From Clostridia bacterium (GTDB taxonomy: Bacteria > Bacillota > Clostridia > Oscillospirales > Acutalibacteraceae), in NCBI GenBank assembly GCA_017621885.1, contig JAGASD010000040.1:86335-150334 (forward strand): 64,000 nucleotides of DNA, in the 5' to 3' direction. The notes under the pieces were generated by a model that was given only the letters and a program-made list of their open reading frames with translations, was not told where the DNA came from and did no database searches. Shown here one piece after another: positions 34,712-42,278 of this stretch. Each line of letters starts with the position of its first letter. Positions within the stretch are counted from its first letter, which is position 1. Position numbers and translations under genes: made by a program.

Positions 34712-35456
34712 CGTTTTTCTTTCCTGTGATATAAAATCTTAAATACATTACAAAGCATATTACTATTAATAAAAGAGGGCCTATAAGCATTGAAACATAT
34801 GGGGACATAGAGAAGTAATTCCAATTTACACTCTCCGGATAAAACGATGAAACCAAACTCATATTTGAAACACCTAAAATTGAAGTGCAAAAATTCTCAA
34901 TTATCGAATAAACCAACGGTGCGGTAAGAATAACAAAAATATGTTTAGAATAATGCGAAAAAATATATCCTAATGTAAACATAATTATGCCGATAATTCC
35001 TCTCCAAATTGAAATGGCAACAGCATACGTCAAGGGCTTGTTTACCAACAATGTTCCAAATAAGTATTCAGCAGCAATATCCCTTTCACTTTGGTACATT
35101 GGTGTAATGCACAAACTTAATAGTGCACCTGAAATAGAGATAATAAATAAACTCATAAATGCAAATATAGAGCCACTGCACCAATGGAAAAAGAAATATT
35201 TTTTCAGTTTAATTCTACTGTGTGTAAAAAAGTGGTAGTTATTTCTTTTTTCGTAATACATCAACCAACAGTATGGGATAGAGCAAAATACGGGGTAAAA
35301 GAAAGCAAATATATCCAAAGAATATATCCACGACATTATTGGATATTCAATTACTGAACTTGCCCATGTAGTCAGTACACATATTGTACTCATAATTACA
35401 CCAACTACCGTTGACATTAAGAAGGGTTTTGCATATTTGGGGATAATAGTTTTCAA
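34704..35456 (-). CDS. ABC transporter permease (first)
   Basis: The likely start is a TTG at 35456, after AGAGGTGAAG; the reading from 35492 lacks a good site. The 250-residue protein begins LKTIIPKYAKPFLM and has six hydrophobic segments. It is the first permease of the transporter, downstream of the small exported protein gene. Together with two more permeases and one ATPase this is a 3+1 transporter, an arrangement known from bacteriocin-immunity systems. Confidence 0.7.
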   Translation of the reverse strand: MKTIIPKYAKPFLMSTVVGVIMSTICVLTTWASSVIEYPIMSWIYSLDIFAFFYPVFCSIPYCWLMYYEKRNNYHFFTHSRIKLKKYFFFHWCSGSIFAFMSLFIISISGALLSLCITPMYQSERDIAAEYLFGTLLVNKPLTYAVAISIWRGIIGIIMFTLGYIFSHYSKHIFVILTAPLVYSIIENFCTSILGVSNMSLVSSFYPESVNWNYFSMSPYVSMLIGPLLLIVICFVMYLRFYITGKKNDG

Positions 35457-35525
35457 AATCTTCACCTCTATAATCAGAAATCCGTAAGGCATTGTTTAGT
35501 TTAATTTGTTATAATACTTGTAATG

Positions 35526-35924
35526 TTAAGAGTCACATCGCCAATAGCCGGATGTTGTAACCGCTACTACAGTCGTAAGTTTATTAGAAAAATAAACATG
35601 CATCTTATCACCTTTTTCGTGTGAAGCTCTAGATAACAGAGTTTCCTCAGAACCTGTAGTAATATTGTTTACCCAAGCACCGGCGGATTTGTCTTCGTCT
35701 CTCATTCGACAGTCAAGTTTCTTTCCGCCACCGACTGCATCAACTCTGATGTTTCCAGAATAGCCTGTTTTGCTTTTTGTTTGCGTTGTGGTTTGGACAG
35801 AACCATTAACTGCGGGAACATCAACTATATAATGTTGATATGAAGTAAGTGCAAATGCACTCATCGAAAATAAAGAAAGACATACAAGACATATTGCAAT
35901 AACTTTTGAAATCTTATTTTTCAT
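35526..35924 (-). CDS. Small exported protein, DUF2712-like
   Basis: Residues 1-26 are a signal peptide (KVIAICLVCLSLFSMSAFA). The mature 106 residues are beta-stranded and end GYWRCDS. They carry Asn-Ser-Gly-Thr-rich strands and two Cys that may pair. The pattern RAS...G...YFSNK...GYWRCDS resembles the DUF2712 family, encoded beside bacteriocin-type ABC transporters. This is a visual family match only. It could be the transported peptide, its target or a helper. AGGAGG precedes the ATG. Confidence 0.6.
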   Translation of the reverse strand: MKNKISKVIAICLVCLSLFSMSAFALTSYQHYIVDVPAVNGSVQTTTQTKSKTGYSGNIRVDAVGGGKKLDCRMRDEDKSAGAWVNNITTGSEETLLSRASHEKGDKMHVYFSNKLTTVVAVTTSGYWRCDS

Positions 35925-36204
35925 ATGTAATTCCTCCTGTTGTATATTATCGTAGCCTTACGGATTTCATCCATCAAAATATGTATAACCCACATTTTGA
36001 TTTAAATTGTTTGTGTAGAGCTTGCAATCATTCAAATCAAACCATACACAAAAACAATGTTACAAAATGTTCTTGATTTCTGTAACTTTGTTTTAAACTA
36101 AATTGTATGCGGTATAAATTAACTAATAAAATATGTTTTTAATTTTATTGCTGATAACAAAACAGTCAATACTAATATCAAAACTATCGAAAATCAGGGC
36201 GAAA

Positions 36205-36777
36205 TTATCGATGTTTTTTTATTTTTCCTGCCATAAGTAAAGCACTTTCTAAAATAAGACTCATACAACAAGGTGCAAAAAGAAAATACAAATTCAAAAA
36301 ATATGAGGTTACAACAACAAAAAATATTAGTATCAAAATCACTCTTGTTTTTTTGCGAAAATACTGTAACTCCTTTTCTGTAAGTGGTTTTTCCGGAGTA
36401 TCAAGAGGTGCAATAATAAATATTGCGATAGCAGCAATCAAACTACAATAAAATAAAACCTGTAAATTATAGTAATGTGACAATTTTATTGCAATTATCG
36501 ATAAGAACATAAGCGTTAAGGAACAAACCTCACATCTTAATTCTGTTTTTGCATGATATCCACCCGCAAATCTTCTTATTTGATAAAAGGTAAAATAAAA
36601 AATAATACTCTCTACAACACATTTCAATAGGCATCCAACTATACAAACGAGAACTAAATATATAAAATGTGACAAAAACATAAACAACCCATATACATAT
36701 AGTTCTCGTTCGTCTTCATTTGCATCCTTGCTTAAGAAGAATTTATCAGCCAATTGTGATGATAAATTACTTATCAT
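36205..36777 (-). CDS. agrB: AgrB-family peptide-processing membrane protease
   Basis: The ATG at 36777 overlaps the agrD stop; an in-frame TTG at 36783 is an alternative. The protein has about six hydrophobic segments and the AgrB active site RRFAGGYHAKTELRC. Counted from the TTG start, His and Cys are residues 77 and 84, the same numbers as the catalytic pair of S. aureus AgrB. AgrB cuts the AgrD C-terminus and forms the thiolactone ring. The gene is 3' of agrD on the minus strand and faces away from the response regulator and kinase, so the full agr circuit is present. Confidence 0.92.
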   Translation of the reverse strand: MISNLSSQLADKFFLSKDANEDERELYVYGLFMFLSHFIYLVLVCIVGCLLKCVVESIIFYFTFYQIRRFAGGYHAKTELRCEVCSLTLMFLSIIAIKLSHYYNLQVLFYCSLIAAIAIFIIAPLDTPEKPLTEKELQYFRKKTRVILILIFFVVVTSYFLNLYFLFAPCCMSLILESALLMAGKIKKHR

Positions 36778-36922
36778 TATCAACTTTGCTGAATTTTTTT
36801 AAGCTTGCAGGTGCTTTAGGCTGCCATAATATAATGCAAGATGTGCTGTTGGCATCGATTTTAACTGCACTTTTTGCTACAGCCTTTAAAATTTTTGCCT
36901 TAACATTATTTTTAGCATTCAT
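36767..36922 (-). CDS. agrD: AgrD-like autoinducing peptide precursor
   Basis: This 51-codon ORF was found by eye: ATG at 36922, TAA at 36767, with GAAAGGAGCAG upstream. It has an amphipathic leader (NAKNNVKAKILKAVAKSAV), a core with Cys29 (NSTSCIILW) and the AgrB recognition tail QPKAPASLKKF at residues 34-44, then acidic residues to the end. The Q-P-K-x-P-x-x-L-x-x-F pattern is typical of clostridial AgrD. The ring is likely closed between Cys29 and Trp33, giving a five-residue thiolactone. It overlaps agrB. Confidence 0.92.
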   Translation of the reverse strand: MNAKNNVKAKILKAVAKSAVKIDANSTSCIILWQPKAPASLKKFSKVDNDK

Positions 36923-36953
36923 TTCAACTGCTCCTTTCTAGTAAGATACCATA

Positions 36954-36982
36954 ATAATAATTTAGTTTTTCCTACCTATCAA
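36954..36982 (-). promoter_or_regulatory. SigA promoter of agrDB
   Basis: On the minus strand, TTGATA (36977-36982) and TATTAT (36954-36959) are separated by exactly 17 bases, about 30 bases upstream of agrD. They are one and two mismatches from consensus. Confidence 0.7.
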
Positions 36983-37020
36983 TATAGTTTACCAATAAAT
37001 AAATATTCTGGTTAATATTG

Positions 37021-37062
37021 TCGTTTTTGCACAGATAATTAGATTTTTCGTTTTTTTTGCAC
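37021..37062. promoter_or_regulatory. Direct repeats upstream of the agr promoter (candidate LytTR sites)
   Basis: TCGTTTTTGCAC (37021-37032) recurs as TCGTTTTTTTTGCAC (37048-37062), with the GCAC ends exactly 30 bases apart, about three helical turns. It is 39 bases or more upstream of the agrDB -35 site. LytTR-type regulators bind paired repeats on one face of DNA. The match to the AgrA consensus is not close, so this is a position-based guess. Confidence 0.45.
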
Positions 37063-37236
37063 TCTTAATTCAACTTTTCAAGTCCACAACTAACAAATAA
37101 ACAAATTGTATTTTTTGTGCAATACTCCTATAATCATATAACACATATTATTATATTCGGCCACTATGCACAAGGCAAAGAAAAAAAGCACACAAAATAA
37201 CTTTGTTTTTACTAAATCAAGAGAAAACCACAACTA

Positions 37237-37265
37237 TTTACAAATCATATCCCTCGCTGTATAAT
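37237..37265 (+). promoter_or_regulatory. SigA promoter of the response regulator-kinase operon
   Basis: TTTACA (37237-37242), a 17-base spacer and TATAAT (37260-37265) lie 35 bases before the start codon at 37300. GGGGGG serves as the ribosome-binding site. Confidence 0.75.
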
Positions 37266-37299
37266 AAATTGACTTTAAAGTTTTATTGGGGGGTTCTAT

Positions 37300-38025
37300 A
37301 TGAACATTGCAATATGCGATGATGATAAGGGATTTAGAGACCATTTAGAAAAACATTTAAAGAATTATTTTGATGAGAGAAGCATACCTCTTAACTTTTT
37401 ACAATTTTCTTCTGGTGAAGACTTGTTAAAAAATGAACTTTTGTTTGATTTGGTTTTTTTAGATGTTGAAATGGGAAAAATTAATGGAATTGATACCGGT
37501 AAGGCGTTGAAAAGAAAAAATCCACATAATATTATATTTGTTATTACCTCATACGATGGCTATCTTGATGATGCTTTTAAAATTAATGCCTTTCGTTTTT
37601 TGTCAAAGCCATTGGATATTGTCAGACTTTACAAAGCACTTGATGACGCTATTGAACTTATAAAAAATGATATAATTGTTTTTTATGATATGAAATCTGC
37701 AACCAACCTCAGAATATACACAAAGGATATTATTTATATTGAAATAGAAAAGAAAAAAACAAAAGTTGTAACTGTAAACGGAATATATCATTCAAATGAT
37801 AAAATATCTGTTTGGAAAAACAAACTGAATGGTATTTCTTTTGTCAGTCCACATTCAAGTTACATCGTTAATTTGGATTATTCCATAAATCACACTAGAA
37901 CTATGCTTGTTTTAGCTAAAAAGAATTTAGACGGAAAAATTTTAGAAAAATATGAAATATCTATTGCACCAAAGAAACAAGTTGAAATCAAAAGAAAATT
38001 TTTTTATGTTTTAGAAAGGCGGTAA
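37300..38025 (+). CDS. agrA: LytTR response regulator (AgrA-like)
   Basis: The 241-residue protein has a CheY-like receiver (residues 1-125: AICDDDK acidic pocket, VFLDVEMGKINGID phospho-Asp near 56, VFVITSYDGY, FRFLSKP switch). A LytTR DNA-binding domain (residues ~140-235: RIYTKDIIYIEIEKKKTK, FVSPHSSYIVNL) follows. It is encoded 3 bases before the histidine kinase and divergent from agrDB. By homology to AgrA it should activate agr and target genes after phosphorylation. It is first in the pair, unlike S. aureus where agrC precedes agrA. Confidence 0.92.
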   Translation: MNIAICDDDKGFRDHLEKHLKNYFDERSIPLNFLQFSSGEDLLKNELLFDLVFLDVEMGKINGIDTGKALKRKNPHNIIFVITSYDGYLDDAFKINAFRFLSKPLDIVRLYKALDDAIELIKNDIIVFYDMKSATNLRIYTKDIIYIEIEKKKTKVVTVNGIYHSNDKISVWKNKLNGISFVSPHSSYIVNLDYSINHTRTMLVLAKKNLDGKILEKYEISIAPKKQVEIKRKFFYVLERR

Positions 38026-38028
38026 TTT

Positions 38029-39327
38029 ATGCAAAGTATTCCCTTGCTTATTTTTATGTATTTTACCGAATGGTTGATTGTTTATACATATATAAAAGAG
38101 ATATATGAAAAAAGAAACAAACTTTCCATGGGATTTTCCATACTGTTTTATTTGATACTTATGGTGATTTATAGATATATTACTAACACTGAAATATTGA
38201 ACATAGTTTTCACTTTGATTTGTAATATTCTTTGTATATTCTGTTGTTTTAAAAGCACTTTTAAATCATCAATTTTTCATGGAATAGCGTTGTGCGTAGC
38301 TAAGTATTTATCTGAATACATTGCAATACTCATTATGTCACAAGTGACATCAACTCCTCATAATCTGTATGAAGAAAATCAGTTGGTTTATACAGTTGAT
38401 CTTATTATCTGTAGGTTGATATATTTTTCTGTTTGCAGATTATTTCTAAAATTTTCCAACAAAGAAAAGCCTACAGCAAAGTGGGGAAAATGGGCATTGC
38501 TTGCAATCCTCCCAATAAGTAGCTTGTTTATAATCTATGTTATACGTATGCTAGCTAAAGAACAAAACTTTACTCAAGCAGAAAATATAGTGTGCATCGC
38601 TTCTCTTATTATGCTTTTATTTGCTAATATAGTGGTTTATATAATTTATGAACGCTCTGAAAAAGGCAGTCAAAAACTAACAGAATTAGAACTTGCTAAT
38701 CAAAAGAATGAAATCAATATGCAATATCTACAACTGCTTGAAGCAAAAAATGAGAAAATGAATATAATGGCTCACGATTATAAAAATCATCTAGTCGCAA
38801 TAAACGATATGTGCGACTCAGCAGATGTCAAAAACTACATAAACAGTATGTTCGATGATATTAGTAAATATAATCGCATAGCCAAAACAAAAAACAAATT
38901 TCTTGATGTTATTTTAAATAAATATATTGATATGTGTGAGACTACAGAAATACTATTTGATGTAAATGTATCAACTGATAATCTTGATTTCATGAGTAAC
39001 TATGATATCTCTTCACTCTTCAACAATATTCTTGATAACGCATATGAAGCCGCTTTAAATTCAAATGAAAAAAGTATTTATCTTGAAATATCAAGAGTTT
39101 TAGGTTCGTATCACAAAATTATAGCGATAAACAGCTCAGACATTACACCTAAAACTCATAACGACAATTTGCTTAGCACTAAAACAAATAAAGATTCTCA
39201 TGGGTTCGGAACAAAAAGCATTCAAAAAGTTGTAAACAAATATCAAGGTGAGTTACAATGGGATTACGATAGTAAAAAGAAAGAATTTAAGTTGGTTATT
39301 CTCTTTCCTGATAGCAATATAATTTAA
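38029..39327 (+). CDS. agrC: Peptide-sensing histidine kinase (AgrC-like GHKL)
   Basis: The 432-residue protein has six hydrophobic segments in residues 1-205. The dimerisation part follows with the phospho-His in MAHDYKNHLVAI, then the GHKL ATPase with N box LFNNILDNAYEAAL and G box HGFGTKSIQ. The layout matches AgrC/FsrC-type kinases that sense thiolactone peptides. It starts 3 bases after the regulator and ends at a strong terminator (39345-39366). The peptide it detects is most probably the adjacent AgrD. Confidence 0.92.
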   Translation: MQSIPLLIFMYFTEWLIVYTYIKEIYEKRNKLSMGFSILFYLILMVIYRYITNTEILNIVFTLICNILCIFCCFKSTFKSSIFHGIALCVAKYLSEYIAILIMSQVTSTPHNLYEENQLVYTVDLIICRLIYFSVCRLFLKFSNKEKPTAKWGKWALLAILPISSLFIIYVIRMLAKEQNFTQAENIVCIASLIMLLFANIVVYIIYERSEKGSQKLTELELANQKNEINMQYLQLLEAKNEKMNIMAHDYKNHLVAINDMCDSADVKNYINSMFDDISKYNRIAKTKNKFLDVILNKYIDMCETTEILFDVNVSTDNLDFMSNYDISSLFNNILDNAYEAALNSNEKSIYLEISRVLGSYHKIIAINSSDITPKTHNDNLLSTKTNKDSHGFGTKSIQKVVNKYQGELQWDYDSKKKEFKLVILFPDSNII

Positions 39328-39344
39328 CACTTAAGAAAATATTC

Positions 39345-39366
39345 CCGCCCTGATTACTCAAGGCGG
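39345..39366 (+). terminator. Terminator of the response regulator-kinase operon
   Basis: CCGCC pairs with GGCGG, followed by TTTGTTTTT. It lies 18 bases after the kinase stop and may also serve the converging M23 gene. Confidence 0.8.
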
Positions 39367-39375
39367 TTTGTTTTT

Positions 39376-41304
39376 CTATTTATAAAATAACAACGCATTA
39401 ACTCTTACATCATTCTGAATTATCTCGTAATGAAGGTGTGGTCCTGTTGAATATCCTGTTGAACCACAATCCGCTATCACTTGTCCTTGCTTTACCGTCT
39501 GTCCGGCAGACACATGAAGAGCCGAACAATGAGCATAAAGAGTAGAGTAAGTGTCATCGTGTTTAATTTTAACATAATATCCGTAAGAGTTATGCCAAGT
39601 AGCAGTTACTACAACGCCATCAGCTGCCGCAAGAATAGGCGTACCAAGAGGAGCTGCAATATCTGTACCACCATGAGTTTTAATTTCACCTGAAATCGGG
39701 TCAACACGAGTTCCAAACGGAGAAGATATATATTGGTCGTTTTCAAATGGCCAAGTAAACATACCTGTGCCAACAAAAGAACTGTTACTCTGAATAATCT
39801 GCCCACTTGCTCCGAGAAGTTCTGCCCAGAAATCGTTGTATTCTTCACTCATCAGTTCTTCCAATAATGCTTTCTGTTCATCATTGAAATTGTAAAGTGC
39901 AGAAATTTCATTTACACTTAACTGAAGAATTGATACTGTAAGAACCTTCTTAGTTACATAAGTTGTTGTTTTAATAGAATTTCCGTTCTCATCTGTCGTA
40001 ACGACAGTTTCAGCAACAACTTTAGGTGTAACAACGCCTGTCATTGTATTCATATCTTTCATAATGTTACGAAGCAAATCAATTTTAGTATCATCAAGAG
40101 TTACAACCTCTAGCGGATTATCGCCTGAGGTTGTTTTAACTGCATATACTGCAAGAACGTCTTTCCAATTTATAGAAGTGTTACCCTTAACTTCAAGCAA
40201 ATCATAAGTGTAGGACGCTTTCATTGCAGTAAGATTAGCATAGTGTTCAGATGTGAGTTCAGATATAGCCTGTGACATTGTTTTATTCGTACCTGTTGTT
40301 TCATCGTTCGCAAGGAAGATACCAAAACAAGTACCACCAATAGCTCCTATTAAACAGATAATGATTATTACAACCACAGCAGGTACGCCGCCACCGGCAA
40401 TAATAGCACCTATGCTTTTTACACCTGCAACAACGGCTTTGCCCGCTGCAACAACTGCTTTAGTTGCTACTTTAACGGTTTTAACCGTTACTCTAACTGT
40501 TGCCTGAGCTGTTTGCTTTGTTCTTTTTGCTACTTCAGCAGTTTTCTTTGTTGTTGATGCAGTAGTTTTCACGGTTTTCTTTGCTGCTTTTGCCGTCTTA
40601 TCAGCTTTCTTAATAGATTTTGCAGTATTATCAAGACTTCTCTTTGATTGCTTTATTTTATGAGCATCTTTATTAACAGTTTTAACCGTTTGCTTTTCAG
40701 CACCAAACTTTTTTATATCGGCTTTACCTTTTGTTTTAGGTGATGATTGCTTTCTTTGACGAGGTTTCTTTATCTCGTCAATATTTGTTTCTTTCTGTTC
40801 CTTTACTTTAGGCGGTGCCTGAGTTTTTTCTTTTACTGCAGATTTATGTTGTTTCTTTTCAACAACTTTAGCATCACCTTTATCTGCTTTCACCTGAGTA
40901 GTTTTATCATTGTTCTTTTTAGGTTCACTTTTTGTCTGGTCAGGTTTGTTTTCAGTAGCAGAGTTTTCATCAGAAAAAATTTCCTGCTCTTTCTGACTTT
41001 CAGCGTTTTTCTTTGCTTTTGTCTCTTCTACTTTTTCTTTTACCTTATCTTTGGCTTTGTCTGCTCCTTTACGAACAGCTTTTTCTGTACCGACAGCAAC
41101 AGTTTCACTACCTGTACGCATTGATTCCGTTACTTTATCAGTAGCATACTGTTCAGGCGAAACATTATCAGTTTGATTTATATTTTCATTAACTGTGTCT
41201 TTGGTTTTAACACAGATATTCTTCATTCTGTCCCCGATATTTACGGCAGAATCGTGAACCTTAATATCTTTTACTATTTCACGAGTTTTAATTTTATCTT
41301 TCAT
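39376..41304 (-). CDS. Conjugation M23 peptidoglycan hydrolase with Lys/Ala-rich region
   Basis: The ATG at 41304 follows TTGGAGGTGCAA. The 642-residue product has a charged N-terminus and a Lys-Ala-Thr-rich stretch (residues ~90-290). A membrane helix (GGVPAVVVIIIICLIGAIGG) lies near 310, and a C-terminal M23 endopeptidase near 530-642 has GGTDIAAP and HLHYEI zinc motifs. It opens the cell wall for the mating channel. It is the last gene of the transfer operon towards the left and converges on the kinase gene. Confidence 0.85.
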   Translation of the reverse strand: MKDKIKTREIVKDIKVHDSAVNIGDRMKNICVKTKDTVNENINQTDNVSPEQYATDKVTESMRTGSETVAVGTEKAVRKGADKAKDKVKEKVEETKAKKNAESQKEQEIFSDENSATENKPDQTKSEPKKNNDKTTQVKADKGDAKVVEKKQHKSAVKEKTQAPPKVKEQKETNIDEIKKPRQRKQSSPKTKGKADIKKFGAEKQTVKTVNKDAHKIKQSKRSLDNTAKSIKKADKTAKAAKKTVKTTASTTKKTAEVAKRTKQTAQATVRVTVKTVKVATKAVVAAGKAVVAGVKSIGAIIAGGGVPAVVVIIIICLIGAIGGTCFGIFLANDETTGTNKTMSQAISELTSEHYANLTAMKASYTYDLLEVKGNTSINWKDVLAVYAVKTTSGDNPLEVVTLDDTKIDLLRNIMKDMNTMTGVVTPKVVAETVVTTDENGNSIKTTTYVTKKVLTVSILQLSVNEISALYNFNDEQKALLEELMSEEYNDFWAELLGASGQIIQSNSSFVGTGMFTWPFENDQYISSPFGTRVDPISGEIKTHGGTDIAAPLGTPILAAADGVVVTATWHNSYGYYVKIKHDDTYSTLYAHCSALHVSAGQTVKQGQVIADCGSTGYSTGPHLHYEIIQNDVRVNALLFYK

Positions 41305-41319
41305 TTGCACCTCCAATTA

Positions 41320-41348
41320 TTGAGTAATAGTTTAATAAGTGTTATAAT
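41320..41348 (+). promoter_or_regulatory. SigA promoter of the AbiH cassette
   Basis: TTGAGT (41320-41325), a 17-base spacer and TATAAT (41343-41348) lie 28 bases before the AbiH start codon. The cassette is thus transcribed against the transfer operon. Confidence 0.75.
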
Positions 41349-41376
41349 ACAATAAAACACTTCAGGGGCTGATTAC

Positions 41377-42237
41377 ATGGTTTTATTTGTAATAGGAAAC
41401 GGTTTTGATATAGGTAATGGTATGAGAACCGGATATAAGCAGTTTTATCATTTTCTAAAAAACAATCACAATGACTTCTTCAATTCCGTCACATCTCTTT
41501 TTTTAGCAGAGTTTGAAACAGATCGTCTTTGGTGTGAATTTGAAGAGTGTTTATCTGCTTTTACCCCTGAATATTTTATCGATAACAAATTAACTCCTCA
41601 AAAAACATCCGAAATTGTTTTAGACTTTCAAGAGCTTTTATCCCTATATTTTAAGGAATGGATAGCAAATATTGCTTTACCTAACAATAAAGATTGTAAA
41701 TCTTTTTCTCCAGATTCGTTTTTCATAAACTTCAATTACACAGATATTCTTGAAGAGTTATATAACGTCCCTTGTAACAAGATACTACATATACACGGAC
41801 AAGCAACCGAACCCAAAAGTCAGTTAATCATAGGGCATAGTAGCAAAACTACGATAGATGAGATGTGTGAATCATACGAAATAGTAAAGAATGGGAATCT
41901 TGAATGCACTGTCGAAGAATTTAATTACTTGATAGCAACAGAAATGATGCTGTTTACTTTAAGAAAACCAACCGAAGAAATAATTAAGGAAAAACTAACT
42001 GATTTAGATTTTCATACCGTATCTAAAATTGTAGTTTTAGGGCATTCATTGGGTGTTGTTGATTGGCCGTACTTCAAATATATTAAAGAACATTTAACAC
42101 AACCTATCCGTTGGAATTTTAGTGCCTATAGCGAAAGAGATAAAGAACAGATATATACATTTGTCAGAGAGTTTCAAATACTCGACTATTCTATTGATTC
42201 TCTTCAAAACTTGATTTCCAAACATTCATATAATTGA
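41377..42237 (+). CDS. AbiH-type phage-abortive-infection protein
   Basis: The 286-residue protein shows the AbiH family marks: GNGFDIGNGM near residue 7, FINFNYTDILEELY near residue 118, HIHG near residue 140 and VVLGHSLGVVDWPYF near residue 225. AbiH of lactococci blocks phage growth by causing host death or dormancy, with a mechanism not fully known. It has its own promoter and a 12-bp terminator and faces the surrounding transfer genes, so it looks like a cassette inserted into the element. Confidence 0.85.
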   Translation: MVLFVIGNGFDIGNGMRTGYKQFYHFLKNNHNDFFNSVTSLFLAEFETDRLWCEFEECLSAFTPEYFIDNKLTPQKTSEIVLDFQELLSLYFKEWIANIALPNNKDCKSFSPDSFFINFNYTDILEELYNVPCNKILHIHGQATEPKSQLIIGHSSKTTIDEMCESYEIVKNGNLECTVEEFNYLIATEMMLFTLRKPTEEIIKEKLTDLDFHTVSKIVVLGHSLGVVDWPYFKYIKEHLTQPIRWNFSAYSERDKEQIYTFVREFQILDYSIDSLQNLISKHSYN

Positions 42238-42243
42238 CAACAA

Positions 42244-42274
42244 AGGCTTCATAGAGGGTTTATCTATGAAGCCT
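42244..42274. terminator. Bidirectional terminator between AbiH and VirB4
   Basis: AGGCTTCATAGA pairs exactly with TCTATGAAGCCT around a 7-base loop. It lies between converging stops. Confidence 0.8.
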
Positions 42275-42278
42275 ACAT

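Noticed and set aside
35526-35924. Lactococcin-972 bacteriocin
   Set aside because: Size and export fit, but the family's conserved Trp-rich pattern and DUF1430 immunity partner are not evident; the DUF2712-like call fits the C-terminus better.
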